A stretch of 35,090 bases of DNA from positions 1 through 35,090 of the IMG/VR virus record IMGVR_UViG_3300030688_000075; one strand, written 5' to 3'. Positions within the stretch are counted from its first letter, which is position 1, and every line of letters starts with the position of its first letter. The notes below the pieces were generated by a model. That model saw only the letters and a list, made by a program, of their open reading frames with translations. It searched no databases and was not told the DNA's origin. A program made the position numbers and the translations under genes. This document shows, in pieces, positions 14,669 through 21,801 of the stretch. This DNA comes from a virus.

Positions 14669-15199
14669 TCAGAACAAGCCCCAATTCGGGTTATGCTCGT
14701 AGGTTTGCGCCGCCTCGGCCACGATCGCTTGCTGCTTCTCCTCGACGGCGGCGATGTACCCTTTAACTAGGCAGAGACGAAGCTTTACCCATGTGGCGCA
14801 ATCTTCGTTGTCGTCCACGCCCAGAATCATTCGCATGTAGGCTTCGAGCGTCGGAAAGGTCTCCATGGCGGCGGCCTCGCGAAACTCGACCTGCTTGTAC
14901 GGCCGCGTGTCCATGGGCTTGAACGTGAAAATGATGACCTTCTTCGCGCCGACCCGCACGTTGTCGAGCCACATCTCGGCGTCAGGCGTGACGGTCTTTT
15001 GCTTGTAGCTGTCGTCCTGTTGCAGGACGTGGGTCACGATCGGGGCGGGAACGGTAAACGTCACCTCCGTGCTCGTATCCACGGCCTTTTTAAGCGCGCC
15101 GTTGACCTCCTCGACGAACTTGGAGAGCGCCATCTCATGCGCCGCCTCTTCCGGGGAGGGCGCTAGAATCTTGGGTGGGGTTTTACTTCGCGGGGCCAT
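14669..15199 (-). CDS. Hypothetical protein ending NPNWGLF
   Basis: I do not recognise this 176-residue protein. The first 30 residues are basic and proline-rich, then a helix (AAHEMALSKFVEEVNGALKK), a strand-rich centre (STEVTFTVPAPIVTHVL, AKKVIIFTFKPMD), and a helical C-terminus with WVKLRLCLVKGYIAAVEEK. It ends EHNPNWGLF, closely matching the end of the 5018-5410 product. Its gene carries a promoter and a perfect TCAATATTGA dyad directly upstream, so it is controlled with the dNTP and recombination genes. A clamp- or polymerase-binding tail is a hypothesis. Confidence 0.7.
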   Translation of the reverse strand: MAPRSKTPPKILAPSPEEAAHEMALSKFVEEVNGALKKAVDTSTEVTFTVPAPIVTHVLQQDDSYKQKTVTPDAEMWLDNVRVGAKKVIIFTFKPMDTRPYKQVEFREAAAMETFPTLEAYMRMILGVDDNEDCATWVKLRLCLVKGYIAAVEEKQQAIVAEAAQTYEHNPNWGLF

Positions 15200-15209
15200 G
15201 TTTCACCAT

Positions 15210-15219
15210 TCAATATTGA
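15210..15219. promoter_or_regulatory. TCAnnnnTGA operator-like dyad
   Basis: TCAATATTGA, a perfect 10-bp palindrome, lies between the -10 at 15228 and the ATG at 15199. Member of the recurring dyad family. Confidence 0.65.
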
Positions 15220-15227
15220 CTTATGAT

Positions 15228-15255
15228 GTTATAGCGCTTTGTTAGCGGCTACGAG
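15228..15255 (-). promoter_or_regulatory. Promoter for the 14669-15199 gene
   Basis: GCGCTATAAC with -10 TATAAC (15228-15233). The -35 is weak (CTCGTA at 15250-15255, followed by GCCGCT) and overlaps the end of sbcC. Confidence 0.5.
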
Positions 15256-17189
15256 ACGATTTCTTCGATATGCGAGACGCCGCTCGCGTCCTTAATCACC
15301 GTCAATTGTTGTGATATCCATTGTTTCAAGTCCGAGTGCGAGATCATGAACACGCTGCCGCGTTCGCGCGCCTTCTCCTCCAAAATCGTCATCAGCCGTT
15401 CGATACCAGCCGGATCGAGGGCGTTGTCGATCTCATCGCCAATAAAAAGCTCGATCTTCTTCGAGGCGCGCGTCGCGACCAGGTCTTGCAGCGCAAGCGC
15501 GGTCGCGATCCGGACCTTGCGCTTCTCGCCGCCCGAAAGCAGACCGAAGCTCTTGCCGCCGGTCGCATTCTCCACAGTGACGCCAAACTTCTCACGAAGC
15601 TCGCCCTTGGCGTTGGGAATCATCGTCGTCCACGTCGCGCGAAGATTGCCGTCCGAGAGCGTCGCCAGATAGGTGGCGGTCTTGTCATTGAGATAGGGCG
15701 TCACCTCGTCGAGGATCTGACCGCGCGCTCCGGTCGGGGAGAACACCTTCGCAACGTCGGTTGAGACAGCGAGCGCGTTGGACATATCGGTCAGAAAGTT
15801 CTTCGCGGTCTCGAGATCGCCTTCACGAATCACGATGTCGGATTTAAGCTTGGCGATCTGTCGATCGTAGGGATTCAAAGCGACCTTCGCCAGCTCTACC
15901 GCGTCGTAGATATTCTTCTCTTCCCGCTTCAAGTCCCTAAGATTGTTCTCCTGGTCCTTGATGGCGTTCAGCTCCCTATACAGGGGAGCTCGCTGAGCGC
16001 TTGCTTTCGTCGTGTCTGTCATTGCAGCGACGAAGCGATCCAAGTCGTCAGCGAGCTTCTTAGCGTCAGCCAGAGCACTGTTCACGTCAACGCGCAGCGC
16101 GTTATATGACGCTTTGTGCGCAACGATCTTGGCCGTGATCGATGCTTTGAGCGGCGCGACCTCGGTAGCGGTCAAAGGTCGCCCGCACTCGTCACAGGGA
16201 CAGCCGACTTTGTGATCCGCGGCGGTCAGAGACGCCACCGCGGCGTCGTGCGCCGTCTTGATACCGCTAGCCTGGGTCCGAAGCTTCATGACCTTCATGT
16301 CGGCCGCGTTGCGCTCGGCCGTCATACGCGAGGCCGTCGCCTGTTCCGTGGATACGGCGTTGATCGCGGCGTCGAGCGCCTTGATCTCAGTTTCAATCTT
16401 CGCCTTATTAAGCGACTCTCGCGCCACAATCGCCGTATGAAGCGCGACCTCCTTAACTTTGTCATCGAGCCGTGTGGTTAGTGAGGAGATCGTGGCGGCC
16501 TGATCGCTGATGAACTTGGCCGACTCGACCTCAAGATCGTCAAGGGAGTTCTTGCTATTGTCGAGCATCGTTGTCTTGGCGCCAACAGCGTTGGCGGCGT
16601 CGCTGACGTCTCGCGTGGCGCGGTTCAGCCGTGCGCGGGCCTCTTCATAGGCGCGCTCGAGGATGGTGGTCCCAGCGGCCTCCTCGACCAGCGTCTTGAG
16701 ATTACGATCGGTCATGCCGGGAAGATCGGGCATCTTGTCCTGTCCGGCGTAGATCGAGGCGCAGAACACGTCATGAGTGCAGCCGATAACCTTCTCGATC
16801 TCGACCTGGGTAAGCTTGTCCGTGCCCTTGGTGAGATCGATATCGCCAAGCTCGTGCTTGGTTAGCTTGACGCCGTTTTTGCCGATCTTGTGCTTCCGAT
16901 GACGTTCGACCGTATAGATGTCGGAGCCATCCTGAATCTCGACCGCGACGCGACAGTCCTTTCCCGCAATGTTGTTGATAATATCGTCGCCGCTTTCACC
17001 GCGCGCCGTGAGACCGAAGAGGCACCACGATAGCGCGTCGGCGATCGTGGACTTCCCGGCGCCATTCGAGTTCGCGCTGGTGTCGAAGTCGTTCTGACCC
17101 GAGACCAGCACGAGCCCCCGATCGGCGAGGCTAAGTTCCGCGTCGGCGATGGTTAAAAAGTTTTGAATGTCGAGGTTGGGGAATTTCAC
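15249..17189 (-). CDS. SbcC/Rad50-like (T4 gp46-like) recombination nuclease ATPase
   Basis: The 646-residue protein is an SMC-like ATPase. It has an N-terminal Walker A region SNGAGKST (residues 41-48), long coiled coils, and a zinc hook CPCDEC near residues 330-335. The C-terminal head has LLSGGEKRKVRIATALALQ (signature) and LFIGDEIDNALDP (Walker B and D-loop). With the Mre11-type nuclease at 17639-18697 it would process double-strand ends to start recombination-dependent replication. It is much shorter than bacterial SbcC (about 1050 residues) and near T4 gp46 (about 560). ATG overlaps the stop of the small upstream gene as ATGA. Confidence 0.93.
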   Translation of the reverse strand: MKFPNLDIQNFLTIADAELSLADRGLVLVSGQNDFDTSANSNGAGKSTIADALSWCLFGLTARGESGDDIINNIAGKDCRVAVEIQDGSDIYTVERHRKHKIGKNGVKLTKHELGDIDLTKGTDKLTQVEIEKVIGCTHDVFCASIYAGQDKMPDLPGMTDRNLKTLVEEAAGTTILERAYEEARARLNRATRDVSDAANAVGAKTTMLDNSKNSLDDLEVESAKFISDQAATISSLTTRLDDKVKEVALHTAIVARESLNKAKIETEIKALDAAINAVSTEQATASRMTAERNAADMKVMKLRTQASGIKTAHDAAVASLTAADHKVGCPCDECGRPLTATEVAPLKASITAKIVAHKASYNALRVDVNSALADAKKLADDLDRFVAAMTDTTKASAQRAPLYRELNAIKDQENNLRDLKREEKNIYDAVELAKVALNPYDRQIAKLKSDIVIREGDLETAKNFLTDMSNALAVSTDVAKVFSPTGARGQILDEVTPYLNDKTATYLATLSDGNLRATWTTMIPNAKGELREKFGVTVENATGGKSFGLLSGGEKRKVRIATALALQDLVATRASKKIELFIGDEIDNALDPAGIERLMTILEEKARERGSVFMISHSDLKQWISQQLTVIKDASGVSHIEEIVS

Positions 17190-17575
17190 GCCGCGTTGTC
17201 CTTCATGAGTTCGTTGACGACAGCCGCATAGTCGCTGCCGGCGATGTTCTCGTAGCTCTTGGCGAGAGGTGGCGTTGGAAGCTCGCGCTTAGGTCGCGCC
17301 GGATAGCTAATTGCCCCCTCACGCTCGGCCCACCACTTAATCGGAGTCCGCGGCGCCGGAACGTATCGCTCGCCGAAGTCGATCTTAGGCATCTTGCCGG
17401 TCACGCCGCGCTGCTCCTCCAACGACACATCGACGCCGGGAAATTTCGCCTGATAGGTGACGATCTGCTTCTCGTTCACATCATAGAAGGTCTGGATCGT
17501 ATCCTTCATACGCTGACCATCGGGCGTCGTCACTTCGACCGACGTGACGAATGTGATCGTGTAGAGCTTAGACAT
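17186..17575 (-). CDS. Hypothetical protein between sbcD and sbcC
   Basis: I do not recognise this 129-residue protein. Its first 50 residues look like beta strands (LYTITFVTSVEVTTPDG, TIQTFYDVNEKQIVTY). The rest is proline- and basic-rich (PAPRTPIKWWAERE, PARPKRELPTPP) and likely unstructured, ending in a short helix. It is co-transcribed and translationally coupled with the sbcC-like gene (ATGA overlap), and has its own promoter. ATG has AGGAG at good distance. A role as an accessory to the SbcCD complex is possible from position only. Confidence 0.7.
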   Translation of the reverse strand: MSKLYTITFVTSVEVTTPDGQRMKDTIQTFYDVNEKQIVTYQAKFPGVDVSLEEQRGVTGKMPKIDFGERYVPAPRTPIKWWAEREGAISYPARPKRELPTPPLAKSYENIAGSDYAAVVNELMKDNAA

Positions 17576-17606
17576 AAAATCTCCTGTGTCTCTTGATTAC
17601 TCTTTC

Positions 17607-17634
17607 AGTATAGAGCAGCATACGCGGATAGCGA
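17607..17634 (-). promoter_or_regulatory. Promoter for the 17186/sbcC-like pair
   Basis: TCGCTA (17629-17634), then TCCGCG, a 16-base spacer and TATACT (17607-17612). AGTATAG and CTATACT form a 7-bp inverted repeat around the region (17607-17645). Confidence 0.6.
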
Positions 17635-17638
17635 ATGG

Positions 17639-18697
17639 CTATACTACGGCGTTACTTGCTACCGATAGAATATCGTTGCATTGCGCCTGCACTAGAGCCT
17701 GAAACGCGGGGTCGATCTGGTCCGTAATGTACTTGGCGAGCGACTGTTCGAGGCTCAACGCGACGATGGGGCCGCTCGACCTGGCTGATACGACCTGGCG
17801 CGCGATCTGAAACGAGGTTCCAACCGCGCCCATGTCGATCAGACCTTGGCGAAAGATTTTAATCTCGGCGTCATCCAGCTTGAGACCACGCACGCGCACG
17901 TAGTTCTGGTCTACGAGCATGGGGATCTCATCCTCGTCGGTGGTCTCGTCGATATCGACGAAGCTAGGCGCGTGCGAGGCGTGCCAGTCGGTCTTCATCT
18001 CGTCGAAGATCAGAAAGCCCGCCTTTGAGCCGACGTCGCTCCATGTCTGATGCGAGATCGCGCCGATTGAAACGACACGACCGCCCTCCATCACCTTGAA
18101 GTTATGATAGTGACCACTGTAGACGCGCCGGAAGCCCCATGCCGCCACCTCGGAAGCCTCGAGCCCATGATCCGGAATGCCCTTCAGCACGCCATTGATG
18201 GGCGCGTGAATGAACAGGTCGATCTCACTGGGATCAACGTATGTTCTTTTAAGCTCCGCGACCTGATCACGAAGCAGCTGTGGCGACGAGCACCACGGAA
18301 TGAACGCCATATCGTCGATCACGGTCGGCGATGTAACCATCTTGAAGCCCCGCAATGCGCCGAGCGTCTGCATGGCGTTGCCAATCTCGCTTGTCTCCTT
18401 GCCCTTGAGATCATGATTGCCGGGAATGGCGTAGATCGTGATCCCCATCGCGATGATCTGAACGATCGTATCGTGAATGGGATTGAAGACCTCGGGATCG
18501 ATGGCGCCGCGGACATGAAAGAGATCGCCGGCTATGATCATCTCGTAGCCGCCGGCCGTGATCAGCTCCTTGCCAGCCCGCAGAAGCTCGTTGCAGATGA
18601 TGTTGAGGCGCGAGTTCACGCCGTTCGCATCGGTCTTAGCGAAGGTGCTCCACGCATGAGCGTGAATGTCGGAGACGATAGCGCGCGGGGGCATCAT
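17639..18697 (-). CDS. SbcD/Mre11-like (T4 gp47-like) nuclease
   Basis: A 352-residue calcineurin-like phosphoesterase with all metal motifs: SDIHAHAW (residues 9-16), AGDLFH, PGNHDLKG, and SGHYHNF. It is the nuclease partner of the SbcC-like ATPase. A C-terminal region rich in charged residues would be the capping/DNA-binding part. The start ATG ATG overlaps the upstream stop as TGATG. The pair is separated by a promoter and the small 17186-17575 gene, so nuclease and ATPase can be made from different transcripts. Confidence 0.93.
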   Translation of the reverse strand: MMPPRAIVSDIHAHAWSTFAKTDANGVNSRLNIICNELLRAGKELITAGGYEMIIAGDLFHVRGAIDPEVFNPIHDTIVQIIAMGITIYAIPGNHDLKGKETSEIGNAMQTLGALRGFKMVTSPTVIDDMAFIPWCSSPQLLRDQVAELKRTYVDPSEIDLFIHAPINGVLKGIPDHGLEASEVAAWGFRRVYSGHYHNFKVMEGGRVVSIGAISHQTWSDVGSKAGFLIFDEMKTDWHASHAPSFVDIDETTDEDEIPMLVDQNYVRVRGLKLDDAEIKIFRQGLIDMGAVGTSFQIARQVVSARSSGPIVALSLEQSLAKYITDQIDPAFQALVQAQCNDILSVASNAVV

Positions 18698-18906
18698 CAG
18701 CGAAGAACCGGAAAGGGCTTCGCCGCGGCGTCGGCGACCGTCTGCTTCAACTGCAACTCGGTCATGAGACCGAGCGTCACCTTGTAAGCCTTGAGCAGCT
18801 TACGCAGATCGCTCGGGAAGACGGGCGTGGTCCACTCGCCGCCGAGAGCGTCAGCGGGTGAGCTGGCCTTCGCGGCTACGCGAATTCGGGTCATGAAGGT
18901 GCTCAC
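18697..18906 (-). CDS. Hypothetical protein, 69 residues
   Basis: I do not recognise this small basic protein (MTRIRVAAKASS near the start, then FPSDLRKLLKAYKVTLGLM and TELQLKQTVADAAAK). It may fold as a short helical bundle. The start is GTG at 18906, overlapping the upstream stop as GTGA, with GGGGGAG five bases before. Its stop overlaps the nuclease start, so it is translated with it. Confidence 0.65.
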   Translation of the reverse strand: MSTFMTRIRVAAKASSPADALGGEWTTPVFPSDLRKLLKAYKVTLGLMTELQLKQTVADAAAKPFPVLR

Positions 18907-19391
18907 GAGATCTCCCCCTTAGTCTCTTTAAGTATCAATAGAAATTCATCGCGCGCGATCTTCCTAATCTTCGCCTCGATATTGTCGACGCCTTCGGAGA
19001 TCGTCACGGCGAAGGCGTTCCGGAGAAGACTGAACTGTCGATCGATCTCCTTCGTGATGAAGGCGTGAAGGTCTGTCTTGGCGTTAACTAGTTCTTTCGC
19101 GAAACCGCCGAGCATATGAGCGCTGACCGCCCACTCTATCGCCTCCTGCGCCTCCTTCGGGAAGAGATATTTACTGGTCAGCTTGGACGTAGCGTTCCTA
19201 ATAGCGGCGTCGAAGACCTGCTGCTGCTGCGACATATTGATCTTGAGCGCCTTCTTGTGAATCTCCTCGGCGATCTTCTCGCAAGCCATCGATTGCAGGT
19301 GCAGAGTGATCTCTGGGTTATCCGCGAGCAGCTTGGCGAGCGCGCTGGTCGGAACCGATATTTCGATCTTGTTCAGGCTCTTATAGGTCAT
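18903..19391 (-). CDS. Hypothetical helical protein, 162 residues
   Basis: I do not recognise this protein. It begins MTYKSLNKIEISVPTS, and most of the rest is predicted helical (ALAKLLADNPEITLHLQS, FDAAIRNATSKLTSKYLF, FITKEIDRQFSLLRNAF). It has a phage-wide feel of a tail-less replication accessory protein but no motif I can name. The start at 19391 overlaps the MazG-like stop as ATGA. The longer frame to 19541 lies inside the MazG gene and was rejected. Confidence 0.65.
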   Translation of the reverse strand: MTYKSLNKIEISVPTSALAKLLADNPEITLHLQSMACEKIAEEIHKKALKINMSQQQQVFDAAIRNATSKLTSKYLFPKEAQEAIEWAVSAHMLGGFAKELVNAKTDLHAFITKEIDRQFSLLRNAFAVTISEGVDNIEAKIRKIARDEFLLILKETKGEIS

Positions 19392-19783
19392 GCGACGTCT
19401 CCCATTTCTTGCTGTAGTTTCGCGCTGCGAACGCGAGCGGGTTTGCCCGCGTTCTTCGCGCGAATGGTCTCGATGTTGCTCGCCACCCGAAACGTCTCGT
19501 CGCCGGCGACCTTCGCCAGCGTCAAGTCGTGCGCGTGACACAGACCGAAGAGACAGTTGGCGACGCCGCCGATCTCCTGCTTAATCTCGCCCACCGGCCG
19601 GTTGTAGACGTATTGCTGCATCCCGAGAACTTCGGAGAAGGTCAGACCGCCGGCCTGCATTAGCTCGAACGCCTCTTCGGCGAAGCGGAGCAGACGCTCT
19701 TGCGGGTCATTCACGGACGCATCACCGAAGGCGCGCTTACCCACGTCGATCGTCCAGTCTTGAAGCGTATTCATGCAAATCAC
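19388..19783 (-). CDS. MazG-like nucleotide pyrophosphohydrolase
   Basis: The product (131 residues) has an ERLLRFAEEAFELMQAGG helix and a second motif VGEIKQEIGGVANCLFGL, together giving the E-x-x-E and E-x-x-G/D metal site of the all-alpha MazG-like fold. It ends IRAKNAGKPARVRSAKL, typical of a subgroup common in alphaproteobacteria and their phages. It would hydrolyse (d)NTPs, perhaps also alarmone. I chose GTG at 19783, with AAGGA seven bases upstream. The frame can also start at TTG 19801, but that start lacks a ribosome binding site and sits in the dyad. Confidence 0.8.
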   Translation of the reverse strand: MICMNTLQDWTIDVGKRAFGDASVNDPQERLLRFAEEAFELMQAGGLTFSEVLGMQQYVYNRPVGEIKQEIGGVANCLFGLCHAHDLTLAKVAGDETFRVASNIETIRAKNAGKPARVRSAKLQQEMGDVA

Positions 19784-19801
19784 GGCAGAGTCCTTGTGCA
19801 A

Positions 19802-19836
19802 GTCAGTGTTGATTTCACAATGATATCAACACTGAC
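19802..19836. repeat. 12-bp inverted repeat made of two TCAnnnnTGA dyads
   Basis: GTCAGTGTTGAT (19802-19813) is perfectly complementary to ATCAACACTGAC (19825-19836), 11 bases apart. Each arm holds one copy of the TCAnnnnTGA core (TCAGTGTTGA, TCAACACTGA). The -10 box (19820-19825) lies between them. Confidence 0.7.
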
Positions 19837-19847
19837 GCGGGTTGCGA
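19820..19847 (-). promoter_or_regulatory. Promoter for the MazG-like/SbcD-like operon
   Basis: TCGCAA (19842-19847), then CCCGCG, a 16-base spacer and TATCAT (19820-19825), a member of the shared family. Confidence 0.6.
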
Positions 19848-19854
19848 GTGGGAG

Positions 19855-20826
19855 TTAGAAGGAGAACATGCGGCTGAAGAAGCCAGGCTTCGGAGCGGGC
19901 TTCATCAGCGCCGTGATGTGGCTGTCGATCAGCGCAGTCCGACCGCCGAGTGTCGAGAGAGCGGTGGTCTGACGCCTGATGGCCTCGCCTTGCTTTTCGA
20001 TCACGCGAGAGAGTCGAGCCAGCTCATCGATAAGCAGCTGACTCTTGGAGGGGGATGACTGAGCCGCCGATTCGGCCACAGTCATCGCCTGAACTGGCGC
20101 GGGCATCGTCTGAACTGGCGCGGGCATCGTCTGAACTGGCGTGACCTCATTGAGATAGGGGTCGTAGGGGTAGTAATACGGCGACGTTTTAGCGGGAGTG
20201 AACCGCATATCATTCATTATGGCGCTCTCGACTTTGGGATCATCAGGCGGCGTCGACTGAATCGGCTTCTGCTGCCCGCGCCGATGACCCTTAAAGCGAT
20301 TGTAAAGGGTGGTCTCGCTCATGCCGTAGGTCTTGGCGATCTCCTCGACCTTCGTACCGTCGGTCCAGAAGGCGTCGATCTCGGCCCACTGATCGGCGGT
20401 GATCGATGCGAGATTGCATCGCTTAGCCTGCTTCTTCTTCACAGGTTGCTCGAGAGCGAAAGGGGTTTCACCGTTTTGCATTTGAATTTTCTCCATGACG
20501 TTGTTGACCGCATTTCTCATGAGGCCGAGGATAACGTTATTCTCGGCCTTCGACTCGACCTCGGCGCGAAACCGTTGCTCGCCGAACAACAGGTTTGCGT
20601 GGGGCAATGTGGCGATCTTCATGTAGCGGCCCCGCTTAAGTAGCTCGCCGACAACTATTCGCTCGCAAAGAGGGTGTCGAGCCGCGAACCAACTCGCCGC
20701 GACGCCCGCCTGGTTTCTATTATTCGGGAAGAAACACATCGCCACATCGATAATGCGGTAATATTCCTCGCCGTCGATCATGGCGAATTCGATGCCGCCG
20801 TGTGATGGCAGCTGCGTACATTGCAT
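19855..20826 (-). CDS. Putative HTH DNA-binding protein, 323 residues
   Basis: The N-terminal 130 residues resemble an antirepressor-type or Bro-like domain only loosely (GIEFAMIDGEEYYRIIDVAM, HANLLFGEQRFRAEVE). A clear helix-turn-helix lies near residues 150-185: WAEIDAFWTDGTKVEEIAKT, YGMSETTLYNRFKGHRRG, as in terminase small subunit or Hin-type HTHs. A low-complexity stretch PVQTMPAP in tandem follows, then a coiled-coil (LIDELARLSRVIEKQGEAIR) that may oligomerise it. Start at 20826 has AGGAG six bases upstream. It sits behind a promoter with a dyad and could be a regulator of the phage promoters; this is inference. Confidence 0.7.
   Translation of the reverse strand: MQCTQLPSHGGIEFAMIDGEEYYRIIDVAMCFFPNNRNQAGVAASWFAARHPLCERIVVGELLKRGRYMKIATLPHANLLFGEQRFRAEVESKAENNVILGLMRNAVNNVMEKIQMQNGETPFALEQPVKKKQAKRCNLASITADQWAEIDAFWTDGTKVEEIAKTYGMSETTLYNRFKGHRRGQQKPIQSTPPDDPKVESAIMNDMRFTPAKTSPYYYPYDPYLNEVTPVQTMPAPVQTMPAPVQAMTVAESAAQSSPSKSQLLIDELARLSRVIEKQGEAIRRQTTALSTLGGRTALIDSHITALMKPAPKPGFFSRMFSF
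20090..20141. repeat. 21-bp tandem repeat, about 2.5 copies
   Basis: TGAACTGGCGCGGGCATCGTC is repeated head to tail inside the HTH protein gene (20090-20110, 20111-20131, partial after that), encoding the PVQTMPA protein repeat. Confidence 0.8.
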
Positions 20827-20855
20827 TTCGCTCTCCTCGCTCGTTTGCGTTGCAA

Positions 20856-20865
20856 TCAATTCTGA
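20856..20865. promoter_or_regulatory. TCAnnnnTGA operator-like dyad
   Basis: Core TCAATTCTGA, eight bases downstream of the -10 at 20873-20878. Member of the recurring dyad family. Confidence 0.65.
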
Positions 20866-20872
20866 CTTGTCT

Positions 20873-20900
20873 GTTATAGCGAGATCGACGCGGGTCTCAA
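20873..20900 (-). promoter_or_regulatory. Promoter of the HTH protein gene
   Basis: TTGAGA (20895-20900), then CCCGCG, a 16-base spacer ending TCGC, and TATAAC (20873-20878). The best single match to the window's promoter consensus. GCGTCGAT occurs twice, before and within the promoter. Confidence 0.8.
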
Positions 20901-20904
20901 GCGG

Positions 20905-21297
20905 TTATCGACGCTTTACGATCTTGCCAGGTCGCCGCGTGAACTCATGTAGCAGTAGAAACCGCTGCGTCGAGCCATTTCGCTTGGCGAAATCAAGAAC
21001 CTTCGCCTTCGTATGGTCGAAGAAGAACTCTATCGGCGCGATGTAGCGATCGCCGGTGTCGCCGACCAGGACGCCTGCAAACTTCATGCCCTGACCGCGC
21101 ATTCGAACGAGGAGATTCTCCTCGATCGCCCAGCACGCCAGCTGCTTCTGAATGGCGTCGGCGATGGTGCGCTCACCGCCGCGATAGATATCGGCGACGC
21201 GGCGGTGAGCGAGATAGATTTCGGAGCCGTCAGATAGCTTGAAGATGAGGCCGCAGAGACGCCGACCTACTTTGACCGGAGTAGTCTCCGGCTTCAT
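20905..21297 (-). CDS. Hypothetical protein, about 130 residues
   Basis: I do not recognise this basic protein. It has strand-like segments (RLCGLIFKLSDGSEIYLAH, YIAPIEFFFDHTKAKVLDF) and ends in a basic tail (TRRPGKIVKRR). The start is uncertain: ATG at 21297 overlaps the ASCH gene by 68 bases and ATG at 21330 by 101; neither has a strong ribosome binding site. The conserved-looking core begins after the overlap. It is co-transcribed with the ASCH gene. Confidence 0.55.
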   Translation of the reverse strand: MKPETTPVKVGRRLCGLIFKLSDGSEIYLAHRRVADIYRGGERTIADAIQKQLACWAIEENLLVRMRGQGMKFAGVLVGDTGDRYIAPIEFFFDHTKAKVLDFAKRNGSTQRFLLLHEFTRRPGKIVKRR

Positions 21298-21742
21298 GGG
21301 CTTCGATCGGGAGAACGCCGTGGTCGTCATAAGACCACAAGCCCTGCGCTCCGCGCGCGATGATAGGATCGCGAAATCTTTTTGGGTCGCGCAGCCGCCA
21401 GGCGTAATGCCCTACCATCCACATACCGAACATCTTCTCCCCCTCGGTCACTTCCTCCATAAATTCCTCGGTCATGACCTCGCACGAGTGAAGTTCCACC
21501 GTGCCGAGAATACAGCCACGCGGCAGTTCCATCAGTTCGGGTAGCCCCGTCTCCGAGTAAAACTGTTGAAAGTCTGGATCGTTGTAGGCCGTAAGCTGCT
21601 CCGGTCGAATGGATTTGGTCGCGGCTATCCCTATTCGTTCCCCGATCAGAGCAGCTGGCGCGGGCCAGCTCCTCGTCTCGAAGAACTTGTGTCGATGAAC
21701 AATGAGGGACGCCCAGGGGTTCCAGATCGAAATGACTCTCAT
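21230..21742 (-). CDS. ASCH-domain protein
   Basis: The N-terminus VISIWNPWASLIV followed by K-x-x-ETRSWPAP is the ASCH-domain entry motif. GCILGTVELHSC, the WMVGHYAWRLRDP segment and GAQGLW complete the pattern. ASCH domains are PUA-like beta barrels that bind RNA or modified nucleotides; several are nucleases or N4-acetylcytidine amidohydrolases. Length 170 residues fits a single domain with a tail. Start ATG has GGAG seven bases upstream. Whether it acts on host RNA or modified bases is unknown. Confidence 0.8.
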   Translation of the reverse strand: MRVISIWNPWASLIVHRHKFFETRSWPAPAALIGERIGIAATKSIRPEQLTAYNDPDFQQFYSETGLPELMELPRGCILGTVELHSCEVMTEEFMEEVTEGEKMFGMWMVGHYAWRLRDPKRFRDPIIARGAQGLWSYDDHGVLPIEAHEAGDYSGQSRSASLRPHLQAI

Positions 21743-21801
21743 GCGCTCGCTCCAAGTGAATCCCCTTTCTTATATCAAATCATCGACGGTTAATAGTCAG
21801 A

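Noticed and set aside
20090-20141. Tandem repeat considered as a CRISPR or origin iteron
   Set aside because: It is in frame in a coding sequence, has no spacers and encodes a repeated PVQTMPA linker.
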